A stretch of DNA of 21,824 nucleotides from positions 1 through 21,824 of IMG/VR virus record IMGVR_UViG_3300005095_000546; one strand, 5' to 3'. The translations under genes were made by a program, and so were the position numbers. The first letter of the stretch is position 1, and each line of letters starts with the position of its first letter. Positions 15,457 through 21,711 of this stretch are shown here, piece after piece. Under the pieces are notes generated by a model. That model was not told the DNA's origin and made no database searches. It was given only the letters and a program-made list of their open reading frames with translations. Source of the stretch: a virus.

Positions 15457-16260
15457 TTACGCAATGTTTAGTTTGATAACACCTCCTTCATGTAAAATGC
15501 CGCCTCCAAACTTCTCTTTAACATACCATGCAAACTTCTCTGGAGGGTCTGTATCGGTATCGACTCTAACAACTGTCGCTGGAAGAGCTACAGGGAATTC
15601 AACAACTAATGGATTAGCTTCAAAGAGAATACCTGTTCCAGCATCGATTTCAGTGCATGGGATAATCTTAACGTTTAAATCACTTTGAAGAACTTTTAAT
15701 CCACTATTTAAGTAATCGTTAAATCCTAATTGCCCAACATCTTCTGGATTTAAGATTAGCTTAGGCTTTTGTACTGGAACTTTGCTTTTCCTCATAGTGT
15801 TTAAAGCTTTGAATATCGAATTTACCTTATCCGTTATGGTTGCAGAGCTCCAAGTAACGTTTTCTTCTGTTGGTGTTTGTAATAACACATCTATGACTTT
15901 TTTATTCTCTTGCTCTACCAAATCATACAATACTGCTGTGTTTATCGCCTGCTGAACTGGAAATCCTGTTTTTTTAGCTGCTAAAATTGTATCTGCATCA
16001 ATCTCAATGAGAGGGGATTTGAAAACTTCAAGCTTAATGTCAATCTCTGTTTTTTCCAATTCAGCCAGCTCAGGAGTGGCTGTTTTAGCAGATTTCTTTG
16101 CAGAGTTTTTTAACGTGTATTTTATCCTTGTAACCAAATCCTTAAACTGCGGAACTGGAGTTACAGGAACTTCTTTTAATAACGTTGAAATTGGTTCTAA
16201 GTCAGTGAGGATTTTATTTTCGATCAATTGAAATTCAGTTTTTGTTAGCAACTGAACCAT
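15457..16260 (-). CDS. major capsid protein, HK97-fold
   Basis: Main shell subunit. The 267 aa chain follows the layout of HK97-like or encapsulin-like capsid proteins. An N-terminal helical arm comes first. Then come the E-loop-like strands (TEIDIKLEVFKSPLIEIDADT, residues about 70-90) and the spine helix region (AAKKTGFPVQQAINTAVLYD). The P domain follows (KLILNPEDVGQLGFNDYL, then SGLKVLQSDLNVKIIPCTEI), and C-terminal strands end it (LFEANPLVVEFPVALP). It is slightly shorter than the average HK97 capsid protein but without a cleaved delta domain, since a separate scaffold is encoded upstream. AAGGTGG precedes the ATG. Order protease-scaffold-decoration-capsid supports the call. Confidence 0.85.
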   Translation of the reverse strand: MVQLLTKTEFQLIENKILTDLEPISTLLKEVPVTPVPQFKDLVTRIKYTLKNSAKKSAKTATPELAELEKTEIDIKLEVFKSPLIEIDADTILAAKKTGFPVQQAINTAVLYDLVEQENKKVIDVLLQTPTEENVTWSSATITDKVNSIFKALNTMRKSKVPVQKPKLILNPEDVGQLGFNDYLNSGLKVLQSDLNVKIIPCTEIDAGTGILFEANPLVVEFPVALPATVVRVDTDTDPPEKFAWYVKEKFGGGILHEGGVIKLNIA

Positions 16261-16270
16261 TCATACCACC

Positions 16271-16654
16271 TTATAATCCTACTTTGATTTCATAAATTCC
16301 ATCGGAATCAGATGATTGGGGGACAATAACTTTCAAGACCTTTCCAATGATTTGGTCGGGAGTGGCAGTCCCATTGTCGATTTTAACCAGTTTATTTGTT
16401 GAATCATAAAACAAAACATCTCCTTCTACTGCAGGAGTTTTGACCCAGGAAGACGATGTTGAATCATAAGCATAAGTTGTTGCTTTCAATTTTGTGACTC
16501 CATCAACGACTACTGGAACTTCATCCCCAGTTTCATAATAATCTACATTATCTACATCATCAACAACCCCTAACACATTACCATCCTTTGCAAAGACAGT
16601 TTTTGGATAGGTTGCAGCTGTAGCAGTGTATGATTTAATGTATTTGTATGCCAT
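16271..16654 (-). CDS. capsid decoration / DUF2190-like protein
   Basis: The 127 aa protein is beta-rich and acidic and lies between scaffold and major capsid genes, the usual place for a stabilising decoration protein. It has a strand-rich start (KYIKSYTATAATYPKTVFAK), an acidic middle (VVDDVDNVDYYETGDEVP), and an end like DUF2190-type proteins (ATPDQIIGKVLKVIVPQ). It would bind the outside of the mature shell and reinforce it, useful at high temperature. GAGGTGAG precedes the ATG. A head-fibre role is the alternative. Confidence 0.7.
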   Translation of the reverse strand: MAYKYIKSYTATAATYPKTVFAKDGNVLGVVDDVDNVDYYETGDEVPVVVDGVTKLKATTYAYDSTSSSWVKTPAVEGDVLFYDSTNKLVKIDNGTATPDQIIGKVLKVIVPQSSDSDGIYEIKVGL

Positions 16655-16664
16655 TTAGCTCACC

Positions 16665-17105
16665 TCATTCAATGCCATATCTTCTCCAAGGATTAACCTC
16701 TGTTTTTTTCTCTGCAAAAGAAGCTCCAACAATCCCAGTGGTTTTGCCTGTCTGAATGTCCAACTTTGCAAAGACATCCAAAACATCTTCAACAGTCTTG
16801 CAGTTAGCAAATACTTCCTTATCGATGCCAAACTTTGAGCATATTTGTTCAATTTTCTTTTCCTTTTCCATCTGGGCAAAGATTTCAGCTTTTGTTTTCT
16901 CTACGGCTTCTCTAACTGCCCTATCTTTTTCCTCTGCAAACTGCTCTTTCAACATTTTAGCTTGCTCTTCTAACTTTTCTTTAATCATCTGCTCTACTTC
17001 ATCTTGCGTATAGACCTTAATACCAAAATCTTCCGCAAATTGTTCTAATGCTTTCTTAACATCGTCTGGATTTTGATTAGTTTGATTTTGAGCTGTCATA
17101 GCCAT
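16665..17105 (-). CDS. capsid scaffolding protein (coiled coil)
   Basis: Probable scaffold that guides prohead assembly and is then removed by the protease upstream. The roughly 146 aa protein has a central highly charged coiled coil (residues about 37-85: QMIKEKLEEQAKMLKEQF, KTKAEIFAQMEKEKKIEQI), a Gln/Asn-rich N terminus, and a short basic C terminus (NPWRRYGIE) that could bind the shell. The start is uncertain: ATG 17105 or ATG 17099, the latter better spaced from GTGATGG. The gene overlaps the end of the protease gene by about 29 bases. Gene order protease-scaffold-capsid is the classical one. Confidence 0.8.
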   Translation of the reverse strand: MAMTAQNQTNQNPDDVKKALEQFAEDFGIKVYTQDEVEQMIKEKLEEQAKMLKEQFAEEKDRAVREAVEKTKAEIFAQMEKEKKIEQICSKFGIDKEVFANCKTVEDVLDVFAKLDIQTGKTTGIVGASFAEKKTEVNPWRRYGIE

Positions 17106-17895
17106 CACACTGCTTTTTTATACTCTCAGGTAACCCACGGTCCAAAGGATTGTTAGGATTATACTTATGCCCTATTCCCAATTCCAACGCCCTCTTTACA
17201 GCAAAGTTCCAGAGATATTGCCACTCTTCCCTTGAATACATGTTCTTGTAATTCGGATGATTGAATAACTTTGAAATATACACCAAAGCAGCTTTTACTC
17301 TCGCGGGAGTATCGCAAGGGAATTTCCAATTGGCTTTATCTGCAAAGAGTTCATCAGGAACATCTTTGTATTTGGAGGGCTTTGTTTTATGCCCATGTGG
17401 TTTAGGACTTGGTGGTTTTGCATTTGCCATTGCTATTGGTGCAAAATTTAGAATTTTGGCATCTTCCATTTTGGGAGTGCTGTTAATACAAATTGCCAAT
17501 CCATAAGGAAACACATCAACGACCTTTCCATCTTGAACCGCTTTTAACCACTCTGCACTAACACCAACTTGGTTATTTTTCAAATACTCTGCAACTTGTG
17601 GGTCGAAAACTGCAAACTTACAATAGGCTTTGCCTTCCTCATCGGTCCAGACATCAATAATGTACCCTTTAAAACTCTGAGGGTCCTGGAATGGTAGAAT
17701 GTGGTCGATATCAACATGCTTTCCAATTAGGAATTTTGCTCTTTCTTTAACCAAATCTGGGGTAATTCCAGCTTCTCTATACTGCGGGTCGTTTGGGTCG
17801 TAAAATAAACACTCAACAATTGCTACTGGGTCGTATGGTTTTCTCTCACCCTTTGCAAATTCTATTTTTTCAATTCTACAAGTGAAAGTGTCCAT
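17077..17895 (-). CDS. prohead (capsid maturation) protease with C-terminal accessory domain
   Basis: Serine protease that processes the prohead. The 272 aa protein fits the HK97/herpesvirus assemblin-type fold: GKHVDIDH with His60 and His65, the strand region SFKGYIIDVWTDEEGKAYCK, and the nucleophile motif VGVSAEW with Ser113. Residues about 175-250 form a second domain (VPDELFADKANWKFPCDTPA, then KAALVYISK, NMYSREEW) that resembles DUF6582-like domains often attached to phage proteases. A low-complexity Pro/Lys/His linker (PPSPKPHGHKTKPSK) separates the two and may be a self-cleavage region. TGGTGGA precedes the ATG. The third catalytic residue cannot be fixed by eye. Confidence 0.8.
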   Translation of the reverse strand: MDTFTCRIEKIEFAKGERKPYDPVAIVECLFYDPNDPQYREAGITPDLVKERAKFLIGKHVDIDHILPFQDPQSFKGYIIDVWTDEEGKAYCKFAVFDPQVAEYLKNNQVGVSAEWLKAVQDGKVVDVFPYGLAICINSTPKMEDAKILNFAPIAMANAKPPSPKPHGHKTKPSKYKDVPDELFADKANWKFPCDTPARVKAALVYISKLFNHPNYKNMYSREEWQYLWNFAVKRALELGIGHKYNPNNPLDRGLPESIKKQCDGYDSSKSN

Positions 17896-17908
17896 GTTTC
17901 CACCAAGA

Positions 17909-17926
17909 TAAAAAGAAAAAAGAAAT
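17909..17926 (-). terminator. T-rich stretch, possible partial terminator or attenuator
   Basis: Read leftward, the 70-base gap between the 98 aa coiled-coil gene and the protease gene holds TTTCTTTTTTCTTTTT just upstream of the protease ribosome binding site. Archaeal termination often needs only T-runs, so part of the transcript may end here and lower expression of the genes behind. It may equally be an unpaired leader. Confidence 0.3.
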
Positions 17927-17965
17927 TAAAGCTTCTGCAACACAATCTTCTCAAGTAGGTCTAAC

Positions 17966-18262
17966 TTACCTCTGAGCTGGGCCACCTCCGATTCCAACGC
18001 CCCCAGCTTTGCCTCTTAATGCTCTGATTTCTTCTTTTAATTCATCGATCTCTTTATCTTTCTTAGCCAGTTCTGCTTTTAGTTCTGCAATTTTCTCACT
18101 TTGTGATTTTTCATGATAGAATTGTTCCATTTCACTTCTTCTTACCAAAGTATCAACTTTGTCTTTTCTTATTGTTTCTTGTGCTATTTTTTCAACATAA
18201 TCGCTCTTTTTAGGAACTAAATCATCTATTGCATCAGTATCTTTCTTCCCAAACAATGCCAT
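17966..18262 (-). CDS. small coiled-coil protein, first gene of the structural operon
   Basis: I chose the ATG at 18262, preceded by AAGGTG, giving 98 aa (MALFGKKDTDAIDD at the start). A GTG at 18328 extends the frame upstream but lacks a ribosome binding site and would cover the palindrome at 18294-18307. Residues about 15-80 are charged and helical with a heptad pattern (SEKIAELKAELAKKDKEIDE), a probable coiled coil. The end is a Gly-rich tail (GGVGIGGGPAQR). I recognise no family. At the head of the operon and before the protease, a minor capsid or assembly factor is likely. Confidence 0.65.
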   Translation of the reverse strand: MALFGKKDTDAIDDLVPKKSDYVEKIAQETIRKDKVDTLVRRSEMEQFYHEKSQSEKIAELKAELAKKDKEIDELKEEIRALRGKAGGVGIGGGPAQR

Positions 18263-18293
18263 AACGAACACCTTTTTGTTGTATTGTATTAGA

Positions 18294-18307
18294 ATGTGGG
18301 GCCCCAC
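18294..18307. repeat. perfect 14-bp G+C-rich palindrome in the structural-operon leader
   Basis: TGTGGGGCCCCACA is a perfect palindrome with a fully G+C core of eight bases in an A+T-rich genome. It lies about 40 bases downstream of the predicted start of the structural transcript and 32 bases before its first ATG. In RNA, GGGGC and GCCCC could pair around a short loop. It could be a protein or nuclease site, a leader hairpin or a recombination site. Confidence 0.5.
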
Positions 18308-18330
18308 AGCCCCTATGCAAAACCGCACCG

Positions 18331-18350
18331 TTAGAATTTTTAAATTCTAA
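18331..18350. promoter_or_regulatory. operator-like inverted repeat at the structural-operon promoter
   Basis: Inverted repeat with 9-base arms TTAGAATTT and AAATTCTAA around two T's, identical over 20 bases to the core of the repeat at 784-805. It lies about 25-40 bases downstream of the TATA-like box at 18369-18379, at the expected transcription start of the capsid/tail operon. A protein bound here would block initiation. The 145 aa helix-turn-helix protein encoded just upstream is the nearest candidate. Confidence 0.65.
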
Positions 18351-18368
18351 TTTTATCTGTAAATTTAA

Positions 18369-18379
18369 ATTTATAAATA
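18369..18379 (-). promoter_or_regulatory. TATA box of the capsid/tail operon
   Basis: Read leftward, TATTTATAAAT follows CGAATTGAG (a weak BRE-like element) and fits an archaeal TATA box. The start site would fall about 25 bases on, near 18345-18350, within the inverted repeat, leaving a leader of about 85 bases before the ATG at 18262. It lies in the only sizeable gap between the regulatory and structural genes. Confidence 0.55.
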
Positions 18380-18400
18380 CTCAATTCGAAAAAATAAAAA

Positions 18401-18424
18401 AAGTTCTTCCCTAAGTTCTTCCCT
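18401..18424. repeat. 12-bp perfect tandem duplication at a gene end
   Basis: AAGTTCTTCCCT occurs twice without a gap. One copy covers the end of the helix-turn-helix gene (its stop is 18411-18413) and the other lies just after it. It may be a chance slippage or a tandem site for the regulator near the structural promoter. Confidence 0.55.
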
Positions 18425-18839
18425 TCAACGGTCTCCCGTCTTTCTTTAAAAATACTTGACCATAAATTCTATACCTCCGATATAATTCCTTACACCACCT
18501 GTAACTAATCCCAACTTTTTCGGCTATATCTTTTAGAGCCATTCCCTTTTCAAACATTTTTTCGATTAACTTTAATTCTTTATTTGATAATGAGTATTTC
18601 CTTTTATTTCTTTTATTTTCTTTCTCCAGATAACTTAAATCAATTAAAAAATAGATAACCTCCCCATTCAACCCCTTTACCTTTGAGATTATTTTCTTTT
18701 TCATCAGCTGTCTTAATCTTTGAGAAATATGTCCTAAACCATTGCCCGCATCTATATTATAAACTTCTCTAATCTCTCTCGTCGATACTGCCCCACCATT
18801 ATTGATTATTAAGTTTAGAAGCTCTTCCTGAGAAACCAT
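18411..18839 (-). CDS. helix-turn-helix transcription regulator, two HTH regions
   Basis: The ATG at 18839 follows GTGAT; the GTG three codons earlier has no site. The 142 aa product has an N-terminal winged-helix-like region (about residues 1-65: GGAVSTREIREVYNI, LGHISQRLRQLMKKKIIS, EVIYFLIDL, the last a wing strand). A second helix-turn-helix follows near 80-118 (SNKELKLIEKMFEKGM, LKDIAEKVGISYRWCKELYRR). Basic linker and C terminus suit DNA binding. It is the last gene before the promoter of the structural operon and overlaps the upstream 54 aa ORF. It is the best candidate for binding the repeats at 782-807 and 18331-18350, a guess from position. Confidence 0.75.
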   Translation of the reverse strand: MVSQEELLNLIINNGGAVSTREIREVYNIDAGNGLGHISQRLRQLMKKKIISKVKGLNGEVIYFLIDLSYLEKENKRNKRKYSLSNKELKLIEKMFEKGMALKDIAEKVGISYRWCKELYRRYRIYGQVFLKKDGRPLKGRT

Positions 18840-18963
18840 CTTTATCACTTTTTATTTGTATTATTAGTTTATCCCCATAATCTCTAACATCTAAAACATC
18901 TAAAAAATATTTTGCAACAGCCCTAACAACATCCAACGCTAACCTTCCTTGCCTAACTCCCAT
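18799..18963 (-). CDS. small ORF, 54 aa
   Basis: ATG at 18963 to TAA at 18799. A strong AGGTGGTTCT precedes the ATG. The product starts MGVRQGRLALDVVRAVAKYF, then LDVLDVRDYGDKLIIQIKSD, and ends in a hydrophilic tail that overlaps the regulator gene by 41 bases in another frame. The first 40 residues look like a helix followed by strands. I recognise no family. The ribosome binding site and tight overlap support a real gene. Confidence 0.6.
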   Translation of the reverse strand: MGVRQGRLALDVVRAVAKYFLDVLDVRDYGDKLIIQIKSDKDGFSGRASKLNNQ

Positions 18964-18992
18964 AGAACCACCTAAAAATAAAAAAGAATCAA

Positions 18993-19226
18993 TTACAATT
19001 CTTCAATCAACTTTTTTAAATCGTTATATATCCTATTAGTATCTGCAAGCTCTCCAGGAATCTTTAATTCATCCCTATTTTTGAAGACAATTTTTAAATC
19101 AAACGCATTCTCTTTCCTTTGGATTTTTACAAGTCTTAAAACTTCATCTACTCTAATTGTATGTTCTTCTCCAATACCTAATTTCTTATGTGGATATTTT
19201 ATAATAAAAGAATATGTTTTAACCAT
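18993..19226 (-). CDS. hypothetical protein, 77 aa
   Basis: The ATG at 19226 is preceded by GGTGATTCAG; the GTG at 19235 is part of that site, so the shorter start is preferred. The protein is mostly beta (VKTYSFIIKYPHKKLGIG, TIRVDEVLRLVKIQRKEN, FDLKIVFKNRDELKIPG) with a C-terminal helix (RIYNDLKKLIEEL). I recognise no family. It lies in a run of small leftward genes between the recombination-like protein and the regulator, typical of anti-host or regulatory accessory genes. Confidence 0.65.
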   Translation of the reverse strand: MVKTYSFIIKYPHKKLGIGEEHTIRVDEVLRLVKIQRKENAFDLKIVFKNRDELKIPGELADTNRIYNDLKKLIEEL

Positions 19227-19238
19227 CTGAATCACCTT

Positions 19239-19484
19239 TTATCTTCTTAAACGCTCTTTCAAATCTTTAATTGTCTCTTCATTAAACTTTATCATCTTAA
19301 TACAATTCTCAATCTCAATCTTTAATAACTCTTCTGTTAATTTACATCCCTTTCCTTTTAACATATTCAAAGTTCTCTTATAATCTGCTATTTTATTTCT
19401 AAGTTTTTTATTCTCTCTTTTCAAATGATTTATTTTAATAATCAACTCTATTCTCTCAGTTCTACATTTATGCTTTATTGGCAT
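19239..19484 (-). CDS. small coiled-coil protein, 81 aa
   Basis: Very basic and helical, with long heptad-like stretches ([20 protein letters not shown] and [17 protein letters not shown]) and three cysteines (KCRTE, GCKLT, NCIK). TTTTGGTGG precedes the ATG. I recognise no family. A dimeric coiled-coil adaptor or a small DNA- or RNA-associated protein is possible. It follows the 239 aa gene after a T/A-rich gap of 28 bases. Confidence 0.65.
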   Translation of the reverse strand: MPIKHKCRTERIELIIKINHLKRENKKLRNKIADYKRTLNMLKGKGCKLTEELLKIEIENCIKMIKFNEETIKDLKERLRR

Positions 19485-19512
19485 AAAACCACCAAAAAAA
19501 ATTTTAAAAAAA

Positions 19513-20232
19513 TTAATAAGTGATAATCACATACGACTTTCTCTTTTTTGCCTCAGCTATTACCATCTGCAAATACTTTGGCTCAATAATATGTTTTAAT
19601 GCATTCCTTATCGCCTTTGAAGCTAAGACAGTATATTTAAACTCCTCTCCCATTCTACCAGGGCTTACCCTTTCAGCAGTCCCCACCATAACAATATTCC
19701 TTCTCAAATCCCTAACTCTACATGTTGCTATAATTTTTCCATTCACTTCTTGGAAAGTTGGTGGCTCTACCTCAATATTTCCCTGCATCCTCATTGCTTT
19801 AACAATCCCAGCCCATGAGAGAATTATCTTCTCCTTTCCTGTTTTTTTATCAGGATAAGTGTATGCCAAAGGTAGATGCTCATTAGCTTCATCCAATAAC
19901 ATCAAATCCTCATCTAACGTGTCCATTTTTTCAATAACATTATCTAATGTCTCTACCTTTTCAACAGTTTTCTCTAAGACAACCATCGCATTGTTTGATG
20001 CTTTAACTTCAACATTATTTCCATTTGTCTTCATCTTCTCCTCCTCCCTAAGTTTTTTAAATTCATCTTTTAGATTTAAGTTCTCTAACCATTTAACAAA
20101 CGCAGCTGATTCAGCAATCCAATTATTATGCTCCTTTCTGATTTCTTCAACTTGCTTTTTAATCTCCTCTGGTTTAATCTCAACACCATAAACATTTTTA
20201 TGTGCCTTTGAAGCTAATTCATACTTGCACAT
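19513..20232 (-). CDS. conserved archaeal virus/plasmid protein, possibly single-strand DNA recombination
   Basis: The 239 aa protein has a helical, charged first part (1-115, coiled coil near 84-112) and a conserved-looking second part: residues 133-155 ([20 protein letters not shown]), 166-187 ([20 protein letters not shown]), then 202-230 ([19 protein letters not shown]). I associate this pattern with proteins common in archaeal viruses and plasmids, and its 'KA.RNA.r..i' end recalls RecT/Rad52-type annealing proteins, but this is not established. GAGGAGG precedes the ATG at 20232. A second very strong site, GGAGGAG, precedes Met67 (20034), so a 173 aa form may also be made. Confidence 0.5.
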   Translation of the reverse strand: MCKYELASKAHKNVYGVEIKPEEIKKQVEEIRKEHNNWIAESAAFVKWLENLNLKDEFKKLREEEKMKTNGNNVEVKASNNAMVVLEKTVEKVETLDNVIEKMDTLDEDLMLLDEANEHLPLAYTYPDKKTGKEKIILSWAGIVKAMRMQGNIEVEPPTFQEVNGKIIATCRVRDLRRNIVMVGTAERVSPGRMGEEFKYTVLASKAIRNALKHIIEPKYLQMVIAEAKKRKSYVIITY

Positions 20233-20456
20233 ACTTCCAACCTCCTCTTGTGTAAATCCTCATTTTCCTTCCTTTTAATTGCCTTCTTAGCCCTTTTCCA
20301 CGCTCTAAGACCAACTCGTCTAACACAACAACCGAAACCTTCCAGCATTTCTTTCGTTTCTCTAAACTCCTTTTCCGACATGCAAACCCCATAACTATCT
20401 ACCCGCCCATCAAATTCAACAACAAAATAGATTTTATTTGATGAATATCGCATCAT
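20214..20456 (-). CDS. hypothetical protein, 80 aa, basic C terminus
   Basis: The start follows GGAGGGAGGG inside the end of the upstream 58 aa ORF, and the end overlaps the next gene by 19 bases, so this is a tightly coupled middle gene. Strands at the N terminus (KIYFVVEFDGRVDSYGVCMS) lead to a helix (EKEFRETKEMLEGFGC) and a highly basic C terminus (RAWKRAKKAIKRKENEDLH). The order and charge would allow a nucleic-acid-binding role. I recognise no family. Confidence 0.65.
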   Translation of the reverse strand: MMRYSSNKIYFVVEFDGRVDSYGVCMSEKEFRETKEMLEGFGCCVRRVGLRAWKRAKKAIKRKENEDLHKRRLEVCASMN

Positions 20457-20610
20457 AACCCTCCCTCCTAATATCAGAGCATAATCTAACTCTTAGTTCC
20501 CTAATCAAATCCTCAGCTTCCTCCAACTTCAAAATCGCTCCAACAGTGTCTCCATTATTATAATCACTCTTCGCCCTTTCCAAAACCTCAACTATTTTAT
20601 TTATTTGCAT
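20434..20610 (-). CDS. small ORF, 58 aa, first gene behind an internal promoter
   Basis: ATG at 20610 to TAA at 20434. AGGTGGG precedes the ATG. The product is helical and acidic (MQINKIVEVLERAKSDYNNG, then AILKLEEAEDLIRELRVR, ending GYDAIFIK). It overlaps the next gene by 23 bases and carries that gene's ribosome binding site. A TATA-like box at 20649-20658 lies about 40 bases upstream of the ATG. I recognise no family; real by context. Confidence 0.65.
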   Translation of the reverse strand: MQINKIVEVLERAKSDYNNGDTVGAILKLEEAEDLIRELRVRLCSDIRREGYDAIFIK

Positions 20611-20648
20611 ATTCCCACCTACAATTATTTGCTCCTAAAAACCAAAAA

Positions 20649-20658
20649 TATTTAAATA
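20649..20658 (-). promoter_or_regulatory. probable internal promoter (TATA box)
   Basis: Read leftward, TATTTAAATA follows CGAGTTTTC, which is BRE-like in position. A start about 25 bases on (near 20625) would give a short leader before the GGTGGG site of the 58 aa ORF. It lies in the 72-base gap behind the histone gene and would drive the small-gene cluster down to the regulator. Confidence 0.5.
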
Positions 20659-20665
20659 GAAAACT

Positions 20666-20680
20666 CGAAAAACAAAAAGT
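20666..20680 (-). terminator. T-run terminator behind the histone gene
   Basis: Read leftward directly behind the histone stop is CACTTTTTGTTTTTCG, two runs of five T's. Archaeal RNA polymerase terminates at such T-runs without a hairpin. It separates the methyltransferase-histone unit from the small-gene cluster and overlaps the upstream edge of the next promoter. Confidence 0.45.
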
Positions 20681-20682
20681 GC

Positions 20683-20967
20683 TTAGGCAGTTATCTCTGC
20701 AACTGATACTCCATAAATCTCCTCAATCAACGCAGCTAAATACCCATTATCTTCTATAGCTTCGATTATATCCTCCTTCTTTATGGTCTTCCTTCCTGAT
20801 TTTTGTGCGTTCATCCTCGCCTTAGACATTATCTCAATCAAAATCTTTTGCAAGTAGTTGTTAAGTTCCTCAACTGCCTCATTAGAAATCCTGAAATCAT
20901 AACCGCTTTTAGGATAGTTATCCACAATCTCCTTCATCGTCCTCTTCAAAGTTGCCTTAGGAATCAT
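20683..20967 (-). CDS. archaeal histone with C-terminal extension (MJ1647-like)
   Basis: A histone-fold DNA-binding protein of 94 aa. Helix 1 lies near residues 4-15 (KATLKRTMKEIV), the central helix near 28-56 (SNEAVEELNNYLQKILIEIM), and the classic second-loop motif is SGRKTIKKEDI at 57-67, as in HMf-type histones, followed by helix 3. Loop 1 (DNYPKSGYDF) is longer than in HMf. Residues 72-94 (EDNGYLAALIEEIYGVSVAE) form an extra C-terminal helix, like the extension of M. jannaschii MJ1647, which makes tetramers that bridge DNA. It may compact or shield viral DNA or alter host transcription. GAGGTGAGAG precedes the ATG. It follows the methyltransferase gene after nine bases. Confidence 0.9.
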   Translation of the reverse strand: MIPKATLKRTMKEIVDNYPKSGYDFRISNEAVEELNNYLQKILIEIMSKARMNAQKSGRKTIKKEDIIEAIEDNGYLAALIEEIYGVSVAEITA

Positions 20968-20976
20968 GCTCTCACC

Positions 20977-21711
20977 TCAGCTTTTATTTATATAATCAAA
21001 TAAAGTCGCCTGTCTCGATTTTGGCTTAGCCTCACTTTTTGAAAATCCATTTATAATCTCTAACATTTTTCCAGCCATCTCATTTACTCTATCGCATTCT
21101 CTCACCTGCCGCCAGTGGATATTTGGAAACCAACCCCAAAATTCGTTAGTAAGGGCATTACCCCAATAAACCTCACAAGGAATACCCCACAATGTAGTGT
21201 TAATAAAACAAAGTTGTGTTGCAGTGTAGTCAATGTCTATTGCAATAACTCTAAGATTATAAGGGCTTATTTTCTTTTCAACTAATGTATTTGCGAGGGA
21301 GAGTATCATTTGCCCTGCTCCGCATGAGGGCTCTATAATTCTAATTGGCATTTTTTGTTTTTCAGTGCTGGTTATTTTACTTATTAGATCGCAAATTGGT
21401 TTTGAAGTATAGAATTCCCCCTTTAGAGATTTGTTTTTTAGGCTTAGGTAGTATTCTCCCAAAATGTCTGTGTATGGTTTATTTTCCATTTCTATGATTA
21501 AACAACTAAAAGCTTCAGAAAATAGTTCCAAATGTTCTTTTTCCCACTTTTGAGCTTCTTCCTTGTAGTCATTTTCTCTTAATCCTGCTGATAAGGCACA
21601 CGCTGTTAATTTAGCAAATGCATTGAAAATTGTTAAAGCATCTCTTCCAGAAGTTCTGCTAATTTTTTCTAATGGTTTTATATATTTGAATTTGAATTCA
21701 TTTTTTGCCAT
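20977..21711 (-). CDS. N6-adenine-type DNA methyltransferase-like protein, catalytic motif not seen
   Basis: The 244 aa protein resembles the core of type I (HsdM/N6) methyltransferases. KGEFYTSKPICDLISKI (97-113) is the usual segment before motif I, IIEPSCGAGQM (125-135) is motif I that binds S-adenosylmethionine, and VIAIDID (155-161) is motif II. The catalytic (N/D)PP(Y/F) motif is absent; the place where it would follow reads GNALTNEFWGWFPN. Phages have small relatives of this kind ending in a similar GN.L segment, so it may be a degenerate or non-catalytic member, perhaps a SAM- or DNA-binding regulator. GAGGTTGC precedes the ATG. It overlaps the upstream ORF by 34 bases. Confidence 0.75.
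   Translation of the reverse strand: MAKNEFKFKYIKPLEKISRTSGRDALTIFNAFAKLTACALSAGLRENDYKEEAQKWEKEHLELFSEAFSCLIIEMENKPYTDILGEYYLSLKNKSLKGEFYTSKPICDLISKITSTEKQKMPIRIIEPSCGAGQMILSLANTLVEKKISPYNLRVIAIDIDYTATQLCFINTTLWGIPCEVYWGNALTNEFWGWFPNIHWRQVRECDRVNEMAGKMLEIINGFSKSEAKPKSRQATLFDYINKS

Noticed and set aside
15447-15464. TTG start giving six extra residues on the head-tail adaptor
   Set aside because: The ATG at 15446 is the more usual start and the extension overlaps the capsid gene end without benefit.
16655-16879. Leftward open frame of 74 codons over the scaffold gene
   Set aside because: Shadow frame of the coiled-coil scaffold gene, which has the better start and expected position.
18263-18328. 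GTG-started N-terminal extension of the 98 aa coiled-coil protein
   Set aside because: No ribosome binding site before the GTG, and it would run through the G+C palindrome; AAGGTG precedes the inner ATG.
18294-18330. G+C-rich island as a tRNA fragment or attachment site
   Set aside because: No T-loop (GTTCRA-like) sequence or acceptor/CCA arrangement is visible; kept only as an unexplained palindrome.
19520-20191. Two rightward open frames opposite the 239 aa gene
   Set aside because: Hydrophobic Ser/Phe-rich antisense products of a Lys/Glu-rich gene; every convincing gene here runs leftward.
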